Source: an uncultured Erysipelotrichaceae bacterium
GTDB lineage: Bacteria; Bacillota_I; Bacilli_A; RF39; UBA660
NCBI GenBank assembly: GCA_902783435.1
Contig: CACZQV010000011.1
Coordinates: 1 to 31,397 of the forward strand
DNA length: 31,397 bases
Reading direction: 5' to 3'
The position numbers were made by a program, and so were the translations under genes. Shown piece by piece: positions 9,130 to 16,237 of the stretch. The notes beneath the pieces are model-generated. The model ran no database searches, had not been told where the DNA came from, and worked only from the letters and a program-made list of their open reading frames with translations. Position 1 is the stretch's first letter; each line of letters begins with the position of its first letter.

Positions 9130-9292
9130 ATTTTTTTTCCTTATGTACAGTGTGTTTTCTACATCTAGGACAGTATTTATTAATTTCAAGACGTTCTGTT
9201 GTGTTCTTAACATTTCTTTGTTCTCTATAATTTTCTTCTTTACATTCGCTACATACTAGAGTTTTATATTGTCTATTTCCTACTTTAGCCAT
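9128..9292 (-). CDS. rpmG: Ribosomal protein L33 (zinc-ribbon, C+ form)
   Basis: This gene encodes a 54-residue protein starting [20 protein letters not shown]. It has two CxxC knuckles, CSEC (C14, C17) and CPRC (C41, C44), and the L33 tail [17 protein letters not shown]. It is a large-subunit protein near the E site. The presence of all four cysteines marks the zinc-binding C+ paralogue; zinc-independent C- copies of this protein are often Zur-controlled elsewhere, which cannot be judged here. The ATG at 9292 follows AGGAGGG with seven bases between. It has a strong promoter with curved DNA upstream and is probably cotranscribed with efp. Confidence 0.95.
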   Translation of the reverse strand: MAKVGNRQYKTLVCSECKEENYREQRNVKNTTERLEINKYCPRCRKHTVHKEKK

Positions 9293-9321
9293 TTTCTTTC
9301 CCTCCTTACACGCCTATAGGT

Positions 9322-9349
9322 ATTTTAACACATTTTTCGAAAATTGCAA
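9322..9349 (-). promoter_or_regulatory. Promoter of rpmG-efp
   Basis: Minus strand -35 TTGCAA (9344-9349), 16-base spacer, extended -10 TGTTAAAAT (hexamer 9322-9327). The spacer contains the 10-bp palindrome TTTTCGAAAA (9334-9343). Seven phased A-tracts lie directly upstream. Predicted start of transcription is near 9315. Confidence 0.7.
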
Positions 9350-9353
9350 AAGA

Positions 9354-9419
9354 TTTTTAGTGTTTTTAGCCTATTTTTACTATTTTTTTAGTTTTTTTAG
9401 TATTTTTTTGTATTTTTTT
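9354..9419 (-). promoter_or_regulatory. Phased A-tract array (curved DNA / UP-element-like)
   Basis: Read on the plus strand there are seven T-tracts: three of 5 (starting 9354, 9363, 9374) and four of 7 (9383, 9392, 9403, 9413). Their centres lie 9, 11, 10, 9, 11 and 10 bases apart, a mean of one helical turn. On the minus strand they are A-tracts immediately upstream of the rpmG -35, the place of an UP element. No terminator hairpin follows the PBP gene in this stretch. Confidence 0.7.
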
Positions 9420-11472
9420 AATCTACTCCATATCTATTAAAGAAAGCTCTACTTACTTCCCCAGTAATTCTATAAGTAACAAGTGAGGCATAATCTATAC
9501 CAGAATTTGGATGTGATGAGTTTGGTGAAGTAACTAAAATACTCATTTTAGGATGATCATATGGGGCATATCCAATAAATGATGAAGTAATTGTTTCAGT
9601 ATCAATAATTCCATTATTATCAGTATCAATAAAACTTTGAGATGTACCTGTTTTACCAGCTGGTCTCATATAAGAATCCATATAACCAACTCCATAACCT
9701 CCAGGTGAATTCATAACGGCATAGAATCCTTCCTTAACTCTCATTAAGTATTCTGGTTTAGTATCTATACCATTTAATACTTTTTTCTCTATATTTTTTT
9801 CTAAAGCTCCAATTTCTTCAGTTTCACTAGGAGCATGAACTTCTTTTAATAAATGTGGGGCAATTCTCTCTCCTCCATTAGCTATAGTACTAATATATTG
9901 TGATAATTGTATTGGAGTATATGTTTCATATTGTCCCATAACAAAGTCAAGTAAATTACCTGCTGCTTTATCCTTAGATGAATATCCATTACTTTCTACA
10001 GGTAAATCTATCTCTGTCTTTACTCCTAATCCAAACGAATGATACATGTTTCTATAAACATCAAAACTTCTTTGATTAAAATTAAGTTTCATTTCAGGAA
10101 AATATTCTTGTCCATTAACACGAATTGCTGTTTTAAATTGATATACGTTACTTGATTTAGCAAGAGCTGTTATATCATTAATAGTCCCAAGATTATCAAC
10201 TGAAGAACATTTAGGAGGTACTCCAGCTACTTTTATACATTCATCATGAATATACTCACCTATATGAATAGCCCCTTCATTATATCCTACTAACATAGAA
10301 GCACCTTTTACTACAGAACCTGGAGTTATTGGAGAAGTTAAGATACTTGTGATATTATCTCTCATTTCACCATTAACTATTTTCTTAGATGCCATCGCAA
10401 GTATTTCTCCAGTATTAGGATCTTGTATAACTACACTAGAACTATCATAAAACTCAGTATTTGCTTCTCCTTTAGCATTCCATATTTGTTCAGTAAGAAT
10501 CCTTTCAACATCCATTTGTAAATTAATATCAATAGTTAAGACAATATCATGACCTCTTTCCCCTTCTTTTATTAATTTAGTCTCATGAGAATTAACTACT
10601 TCATATATAGCTTTTTTACCATGTAAATACTCTTCATATTGTTTTTCTATATAACTTAATCCTACTCTATCATTTAGACTATATCCTTTGTCTAAATAAT
10701 AGTCTTTTTCTTCTTTAGGAATACCTTGAACAGAAGTAGATACAGTACCTAACATACTTTTAAATACATCTCCATATGGATATACTCTTTCCCAATCTAT
10801 TTTAGTATTAAATCCAGGAAGTTCTGTAATATGTTCTGATACATAAGCATATTCAGAATCAGTTACATCACTTTTAATTATTTTTTCTTCATAAGTATAT
10901 CCTCTACTCATTAAATAATAAAGATATGCTAATTTATTTTCTTCATCAGAAAATTCTAAATCTTTTTCTTTAATTCTACCAATCTTTAATTCTTCTAATT
11001 CTCTATTAGTCATTTTACGTTGTTCTACTTTTTCAATTTCTTTACGAGTAACTAATTTATCACATTTAGATTTATTTAATGCATAGAAGTATTCTCTTTT
11101 TTGTCTATTATTAATTCTAGAATAATCTATATCAATATGAGGTAATAAACGCTTTGCTACTTCAATCATTTCAATATTAGAAACACCTTTTTTCTTTTGA
11201 TAAGTAATAGTCTTTAAAGATTTATTATCTACTAATATATTACCATTTCTATCATAAATTCTACCTCTAGGAGTAGATGTTCCTTCTACTTTCTTATATG
11301 TTAAAACACTTAAATCCTCATTAAATTTCTTATTCTTTATAATCATTACATCTATTGTTTTAACACATATAAGTATAAAACATAAAATTATCACTACAAA
11401 AAAAGCTAAAAATCTTTTAGATATTATTTTTTCATAATTAATTTTCTTTCTTTTTTTGTTTAGTCTTTTCAT
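9418..11472 (-). CDS. Class B penicillin-binding protein (PBP2/FtsI-type transpeptidase)
   Basis: This 684-residue peptidoglycan D,D-transpeptidase has a basic cytosolic head and one membrane anchor (FLAFFVVIILCFILICV, about residues 22-38). Then comes the PBP dimerisation domain beginning with the conserved TPRGRIYDRNG, and the transpeptidase domain. All three active-site motifs are present: SVVK (SxxK, about residue 385), SSN (SxN, about 436) and KTGTSQ (KTG, about 611). There is no transglycosylase domain and no clear PASTA repeat. Septal or elongation role cannot be decided, since no ftsL, mraY or rodA neighbour is present. The ATG at 11472 follows AGGTGA. It may read through into rpmG because no hairpin terminator follows it. 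Confidence 0.95.
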   Translation of the reverse strand: MKRLNKKRKKINYEKIISKRFLAFFVVIILCFILICVKTIDVMIIKNKKFNEDLSVLTYKKVEGTSTPRGRIYDRNGNILVDNKSLKTITYQKKKGVSNIEMIEVAKRLLPHIDIDYSRINNRQKREYFYALNKSKCDKLVTRKEIEKVEQRKMTNRELEELKIGRIKEKDLEFSDEENKLAYLYYLMSRGYTYEEKIIKSDVTDSEYAYVSEHITELPGFNTKIDWERVYPYGDVFKSMLGTVSTSVQGIPKEEKDYYLDKGYSLNDRVGLSYIEKQYEEYLHGKKAIYEVVNSHETKLIKEGERGHDIVLTIDINLQMDVERILTEQIWNAKGEANTEFYDSSSVVIQDPNTGEILAMASKKIVNGEMRDNITSILTSPITPGSVVKGASMLVGYNEGAIHIGEYIHDECIKVAGVPPKCSSVDNLGTINDITALAKSSNVYQFKTAIRVNGQEYFPEMKLNFNQRSFDVYRNMYHSFGLGVKTEIDLPVESNGYSSKDKAAGNLLDFVMGQYETYTPIQLSQYISTIANGGERIAPHLLKEVHAPSETEEIGALEKNIEKKVLNGIDTKPEYLMRVKEGFYAVMNSPGGYGVGYMDSYMRPAGKTGTSQSFIDTDNNGIIDTETITSSFIGYAPYDHPKMSILVTSPNSSHPNSGIDYASLVTYRITGEVSRAFFNRYGVD

Positions 11473-11518
11473 GATTTCACCTATTAATAGTTTATCACAT
11501 ATTTTATAACTTAATTCA

Positions 11519-11524
11519 TATAAT
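11519..11524 (+). promoter_or_regulatory. -10 box of the plus-strand AUU gene
   Basis: A perfect TATAAT lies six bases before the GAGGTG ribosome binding site. It is in the divergent interval shared with the PBP gene. No strong -35 is visible; TTATCA at 11492-11497 is too far. Predicted leader is about 11 bases or less. Confidence 0.45.
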
Positions 11525-11541
11525 TTTTTAGAGGTGATAAT

Positions 11542-11787
11542 ATTAAGAACTTAATTGATAAATATATAAACTATTTAACAGTAGATCATATAAAAAAATA
11601 TGCTTTATCTAAAAGCATATTTATTACTAATGAAGAATCTATTATTATTCATAGTTTTATAATTAATAATTATAAAGAATTATTAAGTAATGATAAAACA
11701 ATATATTCTCTTAAACCTTATTTAAGAAGTGAATTATTTACTCAAGTATTAAAAGAATATATAGAAAATAAGACTAAGTATTTATAG
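11542..11787 (+). CDS. Small DUF2624-like protein (YqfT position) with ATT start codon
   Basis: This reading frame encodes 81 residues (ATT AAG AAC TTA..., starting as fMet-K-N-L-I-D-K-Y-I-N, ending KEYIENKTKYL). It contains no ATG, GTG or TTG anywhere, and an in-frame TAA lies at 11521. A textbook GAGGTG (11531-11536) stands five bases before the ATT, the same spacing used before ATG in this window. The product is a small soluble helical protein. It resembles DUF2624 (B. subtilis YqfT), which lies beside nfo (yqfS) in Bacillus, and here too the neighbour is nfo, though convergent. That context raises my confidence in the assignment. The 3' ends of this gene and nfo overlap by six bases within one hairpin. 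Function unknown. Confidence 0.7.
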   Translation: MKNLIDKYINYLTVDHIKKYALSKSIFITNEESIIIHSFIINNYKELLSNDKTIYSLKPYLRSELFTQVLKEYIENKTKYL

Positions 11788-11793
11788 TCTTAT
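11768..11793. terminator. Shared hairpin at the convergent ends of the DUF2624-like gene and nfo
   Basis: The 9-bp stem ATAAGACTA / TAGTCTTAT (11768-11776 with 11785-11793) has an eight-base loop. The nfo stop (11782-11784) lies in the loop and the plus-strand TAG (11785-11787) in the stem. The minus-side tail has a short U-run; the plus side has only a weak one. Probably a bidirectional but moderate terminator. Confidence 0.6.
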
Positions 11794-12663
11794 CTTATCT
11801 AATAAATCTTTATCAAATTGTTTATTTCTAATCATTTCTATTTCATATTTATATGGAGGATATAATTTATCTACATAAGGTGTTTCAAGTATTCTTGGAA
11901 TTTCTCCTAAACGTTCATTATAAATAATGTTAATTAGAGTATTAAAACCAATAGTACCAAATCCTATATTTTCATGTCTATCTTTATGAGCATTTATTTC
12001 ATTCTTAGAATCATTAACATGAATACAACCAATCTTTTTAATACCAATTAGTTTATCAAAATTATCTAAATATTCATCAAATTTAGTTAAATCATACCCA
12101 GCATCATTTAAATGACATGTATCTAAACATACTCCTACATGATTTTTATCTTCTATATTATCTAGTATATATTTTAACTCTTCTGTAGTTTTACCAAGTT
12201 CACTACCTTTACCAGCCATTGTTTCTAATAAAATAATTACATTATTATTATCTTTAACATTATTAAGTACTATATTAAGTCCTTTAATAATATTATTAAG
12301 ACCAGTCTCTTCTCCTAATCCTACATGACTACCTGGATGAAGTACCATATATTTAACTCCTAGTTTATTAACACGTTCTATTTCCTCAGTTAAAAAATTA
12401 ACAGAAAATTCAAAGTTATTTTCATTGCATAAATTAATAATATATGGAGCATGTACTACTACTTTAGAATAATCTAGTCCTAATTCTTTCATTTTAGTGA
12501 GTGCTTCTAAAGTTAAGCCATCTTCTATTTCACATCTAGAAGTATTTTGTGGAGCACCAGTATAAAACATAAATGTATTAGCTCCATAAGAAAGAGCTTC
12601 TTCTAAACTACCTTTTATTTGAGTCTTTTTATTAAATCCTACATGAGAACCTATATATAACAT
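11782..12663 (-). CDS. nfo: Endonuclease IV (AP endonuclease)
   Basis: This 293-residue cytosolic enzyme nicks DNA 5' of abasic sites in base excision repair. It is a TIM barrel with a trinuclear zinc site. Characteristic segments are IGSHVGFNKK at the start, VVHAPYIINL, YMVLHPGSHVGLGEE, IILLETMAGKGSELG, VGVCLDTCHLNDAGYD, and HVNDSKNEINAHKDRHENIGFGTIG; the zinc-binding His, Asp and Glu residues in these are all present. Length is normal. The ATG at 12663 follows AGGTG with five bases between. An extended -10 lies only five bases before that, so the transcript should have almost no leader. It is convergent with the small AUU gene. Confidence 0.95.
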   Translation of the reverse strand: MLYIGSHVGFNKKTQIKGSLEEALSYGANTFMFYTGAPQNTSRCEIEDGLTLEALTKMKELGLDYSKVVVHAPYIINLCNENNFEFSVNFLTEEIERVNKLGVKYMVLHPGSHVGLGEETGLNNIIKGLNIVLNNVKDNNNVIILLETMAGKGSELGKTTEELKYILDNIEDKNHVGVCLDTCHLNDAGYDLTKFDEYLDNFDKLIGIKKIGCIHVNDSKNEINAHKDRHENIGFGTIGFNTLINIIYNERLGEIPRILETPYVDKLYPPYKYEIEMIRNKQFDKDLLDKIRL

Positions 12664-12678
12664 ATAATCACCTATTTC

Positions 12679-12687
12679 ATTATAACA
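12679..12687 (-). promoter_or_regulatory. Extended -10 promoter of nfo
   Basis: Minus strand TGTTATAAT, directly after the U-run of the pilin terminator and five bases before AGGTG. With the terminator tail it forms an 18-base string that is identical to the one upstream of lepA. Confidence 0.7.
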
Positions 12688-12688
12688 T

Positions 12689-12710
12689 AAAAAAAGAGCT
12701 TACGCTCTTT
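12689..12710 (-). terminator. Terminator of the first pilin gene
   Basis: Minus strand AAAGAGC-GTAA-GCTCTTT (12704-12710 with 12693-12699) with a GNRA-type loop and a seven-base U-run, just after the pilin stop codon. Confidence 0.9.
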
Positions 12711-12712
12711 AA

Positions 12713-13330
12713 TTAACTATTTAACCAGCATTCAGTTCCAGCTGCACCAGATTTATTAATTAAAGTTGTTTTTGTAGTTATATCTGAAAATTTCATACTT
12801 CCTGTATTAGCTAATACATTTGATCTTGTTAATGCATCTTCTTCAGTTTTTGCTGAAATACCGTGATTTCCACCATCAATTAGGAATACTTTATATGTTG
12901 TTTTAAATCCAGAAGTAACTCCTGTATTAGCAGCTTTAGTCCATTCTACAATACCAACAACATCATTGTTACCCCAAGAAGATTTTCCACCTTTTTCCAT
13001 TAAATCTAATGTTTGTTGTTTAATATAAGCATTTGTTGAATCTAAATCTTTTGTTGAAACTAAGAAATAATATGTACCAGCTGTAGTAGCACTAACATTT
13101 TGATATGTTGAAGATGCAGCTGTCTTAGTACCACATTTTAACTCATCTGCAATAACTGCATTTCTTACTGTAGAAATATATTCATCAGCTAAGTTTTTGA
13201 ATGTATCACGACGTGAGTTTTCAATTGTTCTTGAAACTGCTGGGATAGCAACTAACATTAAGATACCTAAAATTGTAATAACTGCTAATAACTCGATTAA
13301 TGTAAATCCTTTTCTATTTAGTTTTTTCAT
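12713..13330 (-). CDS. Type IV pilin-like protein (major pilin candidate)
   Basis: The 205-residue protein begins with a class-typical type IV prepilin leader: MKKLNRKG, cleaved before FTLIELLAVITILGILMLVAIPAVSRTIENSRRD, with the conserved Glu at position 5 of the mature chain. The mature part has a Gly/Thr/Ser-rich head and two cysteines (ECW near the end and CGT near residue 67) that could form the terminal disulfide. It has the best promoter of this part of the window, with -35 and extended -10, and a long leader, and the residue composition is richer in Ala/Gly/Thr than neighbours; both suggest high expression. No pilus ATPase, platform protein or prepilin peptidase lies in the window. 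Confidence 0.88.
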   Translation of the reverse strand: MKKLNRKGFTLIELLAVITILGILMLVAIPAVSRTIENSRRDTFKNLADEYISTVRNAVIADELKCGTKTAASSTYQNVSATTAGTYYFLVSTKDLDSTNAYIKQQTLDLMEKGGKSSWGNNDVVGIVEWTKAANTGVTSGFKTTYKVFLIDGGNHGISAKTEEDALTRSNVLANTGSMKFSDITTKTTLINKSGAAGTECWLNS

Positions 13331-13364
13331 TCTTTCACTCTCTTTCTTTCTATCTTATAAATTC

Positions 13365-13393
13365 ATATTATCACGTTATTTTTTAGTTGACAA
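13365..13393 (-). promoter_or_regulatory. Promoter of the first pilin gene
   Basis: Minus strand -35 TTGTCA (13388-13393), 17-base spacer ending in TGA, -10 TAATAT (13365-13370). It gives a leader of roughly 30 bases, longer than elsewhere in the window. Confidence 0.65.
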
Positions 13394-13429
13394 TATATTT
13401 TTTTGAATATTACACCATTTGACACATTA

Positions 13430-14011
13430 TTAGTTATTTCTAACATAATATTTTTTTACACCATTTGGACATAATGAACTAATATCTGCATTATTATTTA
13501 ATACAGCTTCATTATTACCTTCTTTAGTTAGACCATATGCTGTATAATTTTTTATATTTTTAATATTTTTATTATTTGTTTCACTTATATTTTTTACATC
13601 ATCTAATTCAATACCAAAATACTTGTTTGTATTATATTTTTCTATTAATCTAACATAATAATTATATTTTACTGGTTCAGTAGTATTTGTTCTTTTATTT
13701 CTTGCGTATATTATGAATGATTCATATTTTTCATAACTACCTCCATTTGGTCCTAAATTAATATTATCATTATCATTTAAATAATCTAGAGAGAATCCTA
13801 TACATTCACCATCTTGTGGTTTTACCATAAGAGAATTTTTTGAGATTTTTATTTTAGCTGTTTCTAGCATAGTAGTTACATCACTTTTTAAATTATTCTT
13901 TTTTTGATTATTTAATATACCCGCAATATTTGGAATAGCTACTGTCATTAATACTCCTAATACTACTAACATAGCTAATAATTCTACTAATGTAAATCCT
14001 TTGTTTTTCAT
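13430..14011 (-). CDS. Type IV pilin-like protein (second, minor pilin candidate)
   Basis: The 193-residue protein starts MKNKG then FTLVELLAMLVVLGVLMTVAIPNIAGILNNQ, a prepilin signal with a five-residue leader and conserved Glu5 in the mature chain. The rest is Asn/Lys/Tyr-rich and has two cysteines (GECIGF and SLCPNG near the end). It resembles ComGC-type pseudopilins only through the amino-terminal helix. The ATG at 14011 follows GAGG. It has a TGTTATAAT promoter immediately upstream. The first pilin gene follows 99 bases downstream with its own promoter, so the two may be regulated separately but assemble together. Confidence 0.85.
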   Translation of the reverse strand: MKNKGFTLVELLAMLVVLGVLMTVAIPNIAGILNNQKKNNLKSDVTTMLETAKIKISKNSLMVKPQDGECIGFSLDYLNDNDNINLGPNGGSYEKYESFIIYARNKRTNTTEPVKYNYYVRLIEKYNTNKYFGIELDDVKNISETNNKNIKNIKNYTAYGLTKEGNNEAVLNNNADISSLCPNGVKKYYVRNN

Positions 14012-14031
14012 ATCTATCTACCTCTAATTTA

Positions 14032-14040
14032 ATTATAACA
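14032..14040 (-). promoter_or_regulatory. Extended -10 promoter of the second pilin gene
   Basis: Minus strand TGTTATAAT, ending seven bases before the GAGG ribosome binding site and nine bases after the end of the upstream coding region. Confidence 0.65.
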
Positions 14041-14049
14041 CTAATTATT

Positions 14050-15114
14050 TTATTTTATAATATTTTTTAAATTTTCTAGTTCTTCTTGACTAGTATTTGT
14101 ATAGTTATCAAATAAAGAATCATATCTAAATAAAGCAAATCCTTCATAGTTTTTTAAATTTCTAGATAATATTACTTCTCTCATTATAATATCATTATTA
14201 TTAATCCACTCATCTCTTCCATCTTTTGCATAATGATCTTCTATACCTACTTTATAAAAAGCTAAGGCTATTAATAGTTTTACTTTATCTGTTTTTAAGA
14301 GATTTTCCCATTCTTTTACTACATTTACATAATCTTTAGTACTATTATAAAATCCATAATATATTTGAGGCATTATAAAATCTATATATTTATTAGAACT
14401 CATCCATAATCCTACATCTATTTTATGTTTATTATAATTATTTTCTATATTACCATCAGGACTTATTCCAAATAATACTTTCTTTTTTTTACATTTTTTA
14501 TGCACTTTTAATACTAAGTTATTTATTACATCTTCTGGGTTTTCATCTATATCTTTTTGGTAGAAATAGTCATCAAATAGTATTCCATCTACTTTATACC
14601 TTAACACTTCATCTATACCTTTTAATACTAATTCTTCTGTTTTAGATGGTATTAAATATATTCCATTACTTGTATATGTATTATTATTTATATATTTATA
14701 AGACTTAGAGTTTATTATATTATTATTTATTTTATCTGTAGTGGATACTCGATATGGATTAATCCAAGCTATTAGTTTTATATTATTACTATGAGACTCT
14801 TTTATAAAATAATCTAGAGAGTCAAATTCATTATTAATATAAGTACTATGTGGAAATATACTATTTAAATATATAGAGTCTTGATTAGATCTTACTTGAA
14901 GGATAATTGTATTTATATTAGTTTTTTTTATATTATTTATCATATTATTAATATTTGTTTTACTTTCTTCTATAGATTTATTTTTTAAGTATTTAGATAA
15001 TTCTATATAACTTATAAATACCCCTCTAGTTTCTTTAGAAGAAATATCTTTTTTTACTTTTGTATTTGATAATAAAATTAGTATTAAAATAACTATTATT
15101 ATTACTTTTTTCAT
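14050..15114 (-). CDS. GHL10 (DUF187) family glycoside hydrolase-like exported protein
   Basis: The 354-residue protein has a short hydrophobic amino end (VIIIVILILILLSN), an uncleaved anchor or signal peptide. Then comes a TIM-barrel domain of the GHL10/DUF187 type seen in B. subtilis YngK. Signature segments are TRGVFISYIELSKYL, INTIILQVRSNQDS, KLIAWINPYRVS, VDGILFDDYFYQ (with the adjacent Asp pair), LFGISPDGNI and IDFIMPQIYYGFY. The likely substrate is an extracellular or cell-wall polysaccharide, but none is proven for the family. YngK has carboxy-terminal additions that are missing here. The ATG at 15114 follows GGTG with five bases between. Genes on both sides run in the same direction without a clear terminator. 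Confidence 0.85.
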   Translation of the reverse strand: MKKVIIIVILILILLSNTKVKKDISSKETRGVFISYIELSKYLKNKSIEESKTNINNMINNIKKTNINTIILQVRSNQDSIYLNSIFPHSTYINNEFDSLDYFIKESHSNNIKLIAWINPYRVSTTDKINNNIINSKSYKYINNNTYTSNGIYLIPSKTEELVLKGIDEVLRYKVDGILFDDYFYQKDIDENPEDVINNLVLKVHKKCKKKKVLFGISPDGNIENNYNKHKIDVGLWMSSNKYIDFIMPQIYYGFYNSTKDYVNVVKEWENLLKTDKVKLLIALAFYKVGIEDHYAKDGRDEWINNNDIIMREVILSRNLKNYEGFALFRYDSLFDNYTNTSQEELENLKNIIK

Positions 15115-15129
15115 ATAATCACCAATATA

Positions 15130-15135
15130 ATTATA
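15130..15135 (-). promoter_or_regulatory. -10 box of the GHL10 gene
   Basis: Minus strand TATAAT, six bases before the GGTG ribosome binding site. No clear -35. Confidence 0.4.
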
Positions 15136-15158
15136 TTTATTTAGTTATAAGAAATTTG

Positions 15159-15803
15159 TCATTTTATTTTATTATTTTCAATTATATATAAATTATTATC
15201 TTTATAAAAACAATAAAATATATCTTTTATATTAGTATTCTTTTTATCTAATTCTTTATATAACCAATCTTCTTTTCTTCGTATTTGTCTTAATACATCT
15301 TTATCTAATTTACCATCTAATATTAAAGGTAACGGATAAGTACTACTTAAATCATCTTGTTTTTTAAATATAGATAATTTACCACTAGTTTCTAATATAG
15401 CGTAATCTACTTCTTCAATTGATTTTATACTATTATTTCTTAGGCTAGTTAATAAATCATCTAAATTATATCTTTGATTCTTCATCTCTTCAAAATTTAT
15501 TTTTCCCCTATTAATAATAACTGATGGAGAACCATCTACTATGTTTCTTGTTTTATTACTTTTCATAGATACATATGATATAGATATTTGTATTACTGTT
15601 AAAACTATTATAGGTATTAGAGATAATAACATATTACTTTTATAGTTTTCTATTGATATGGCGACTAATTCAGCCATAAATATAGATACTATAAAATCCA
15701 TTATAGATAATTCTCCTATTTCTCTTTTACCCATAATTCTATAACCTATCGCAATAACAATATAAAATATAATTGATCTATAAAAGACTACAAAGTATTT
15801 CAT
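15159..15803 (-). CDS. DUF421 (YetF family) membrane protein
   Basis: The 214-residue protein has three amino-terminal hydrophobic segments (FYRSIIFYIVIAIGYRIMG; IMDFIVSIFMAELVAISI; MLLSLIPIIVLTVIQISISYVSM). The hallmark of the family, YRIMGKREIGELSIMDFIV, sits between the first two. A cytosolic domain follows, with DGSPSVIINRGKINFEEMKNQRYNLDDLLTSLRNNSIKSIEEVDYAILETSGKLSIF, typical of YetF/YdfR. The molecular role is not established. I start at the ATG at 15803, which follows AGGTG with five bases between; the more upstream in-frame ATG has no ribosome binding site. It is divergent from the TIGR04086-like gene, with a 16-bp inverted repeat between them. Confidence 0.9.
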   Translation of the reverse strand: MKYFVVFYRSIIFYIVIAIGYRIMGKREIGELSIMDFIVSIFMAELVAISIENYKSNMLLSLIPIIVLTVIQISISYVSMKSNKTRNIVDGSPSVIINRGKINFEEMKNQRYNLDDLLTSLRNNSIKSIEEVDYAILETSGKLSIFKKQDDLSSTYPLPLILDGKLDKDVLRQIRRKEDWLYKELDKKNTNIKDIFYCFYKDNNLYIIENNKIK

Positions 15804-15821
15804 ATAATCACCTAAATTTAT

Positions 15822-15837
15822 TATGATATAAATCATA
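15822..15837. promoter_or_regulatory. Inverted repeat in a divergent promoter region
   Basis: TATGAT-ATAA-ATCATA is a perfect 6-bp inverted repeat with a four-base centre. It overlaps a probable -10 (CATAAT, 15820-15825, minus strand) six bases before the DUF421 ribosome binding site. It may be an operator serving both divergent genes, but AT-rich DNA makes chance repeats common. Confidence 0.35.
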
Positions 15838-15877
15838 TTTATTTATACAAAACATAGTATTTATTAGAGGTGATTTT

Positions 15878-16237
15878 ATTTTATACTTAAAAAAATATGG
15901 TACTAGGTTATTTTATAATATATTAGAACTAATTATATTATTATTTTTTATTACTATACTTTATTATTTTAATATTATTAATGATGGTACTTATAGTGCA
16001 TTAAAACTTATTATATTATTATTATCTATATTTATTAATTCATTCATACTAGGATTAAATACTAATAATAAGAAGTATATAGAAGGTATTAAGTATGGAA
16101 TAATTCTTATTATATTATTGTTTATTCCTACTATTATTTTAAATAGTTTTAAGATGAAAGTTTTTATATATTATTTATTAATTATTATTACTAGTATGTT
16201 TGGAAGTATGTTTTCTATTATTAAAAAAAAGAAGTAA
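15878..16237 (+). CDS. TIGR04086-like small membrane protein with ATT start codon
   Basis: This reading frame encodes 119 residues and starts with ATT TTA TAC TTA. It has no in-frame ATG, GTG or TTG until beyond the middle. A perfect AGAGGTG (15866-15872) leaves five bases to the ATT, the same layout as at 11542. The product has four hydrophobic segments (about residues 14-33, 43-63, 76-95, 98-114). The second and third are joined by GLNTNNKKYIEGIKYG, which matches the Gly-rich loop of TIGR04086/YrzE membrane proteins. A basic tail (KKKK) ends it. It is convergent with the 16239-17546 gene, one base apart, and both stops lie in one terminator hairpin. Function unknown; family call is by pattern only. 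Confidence 0.7.
   Translation: MLYLKKYGTRLFYNILELIILLFFITILYYFNIINDGTYSALKLIILLLSIFINSFILGLNTNNKKYIEGIKYGIILIILLFIPTIILNSFKMKVFIYYLLIIITSMFGSMFSIIKKKK

Noticed and set aside
13410..13468. Direct repeat ACACCATTTG at 13412-13421 and about 13458-13467
   Set aside because: One copy is coding and the other intergenic, it is short, and AT-rich DNA makes such matches common.
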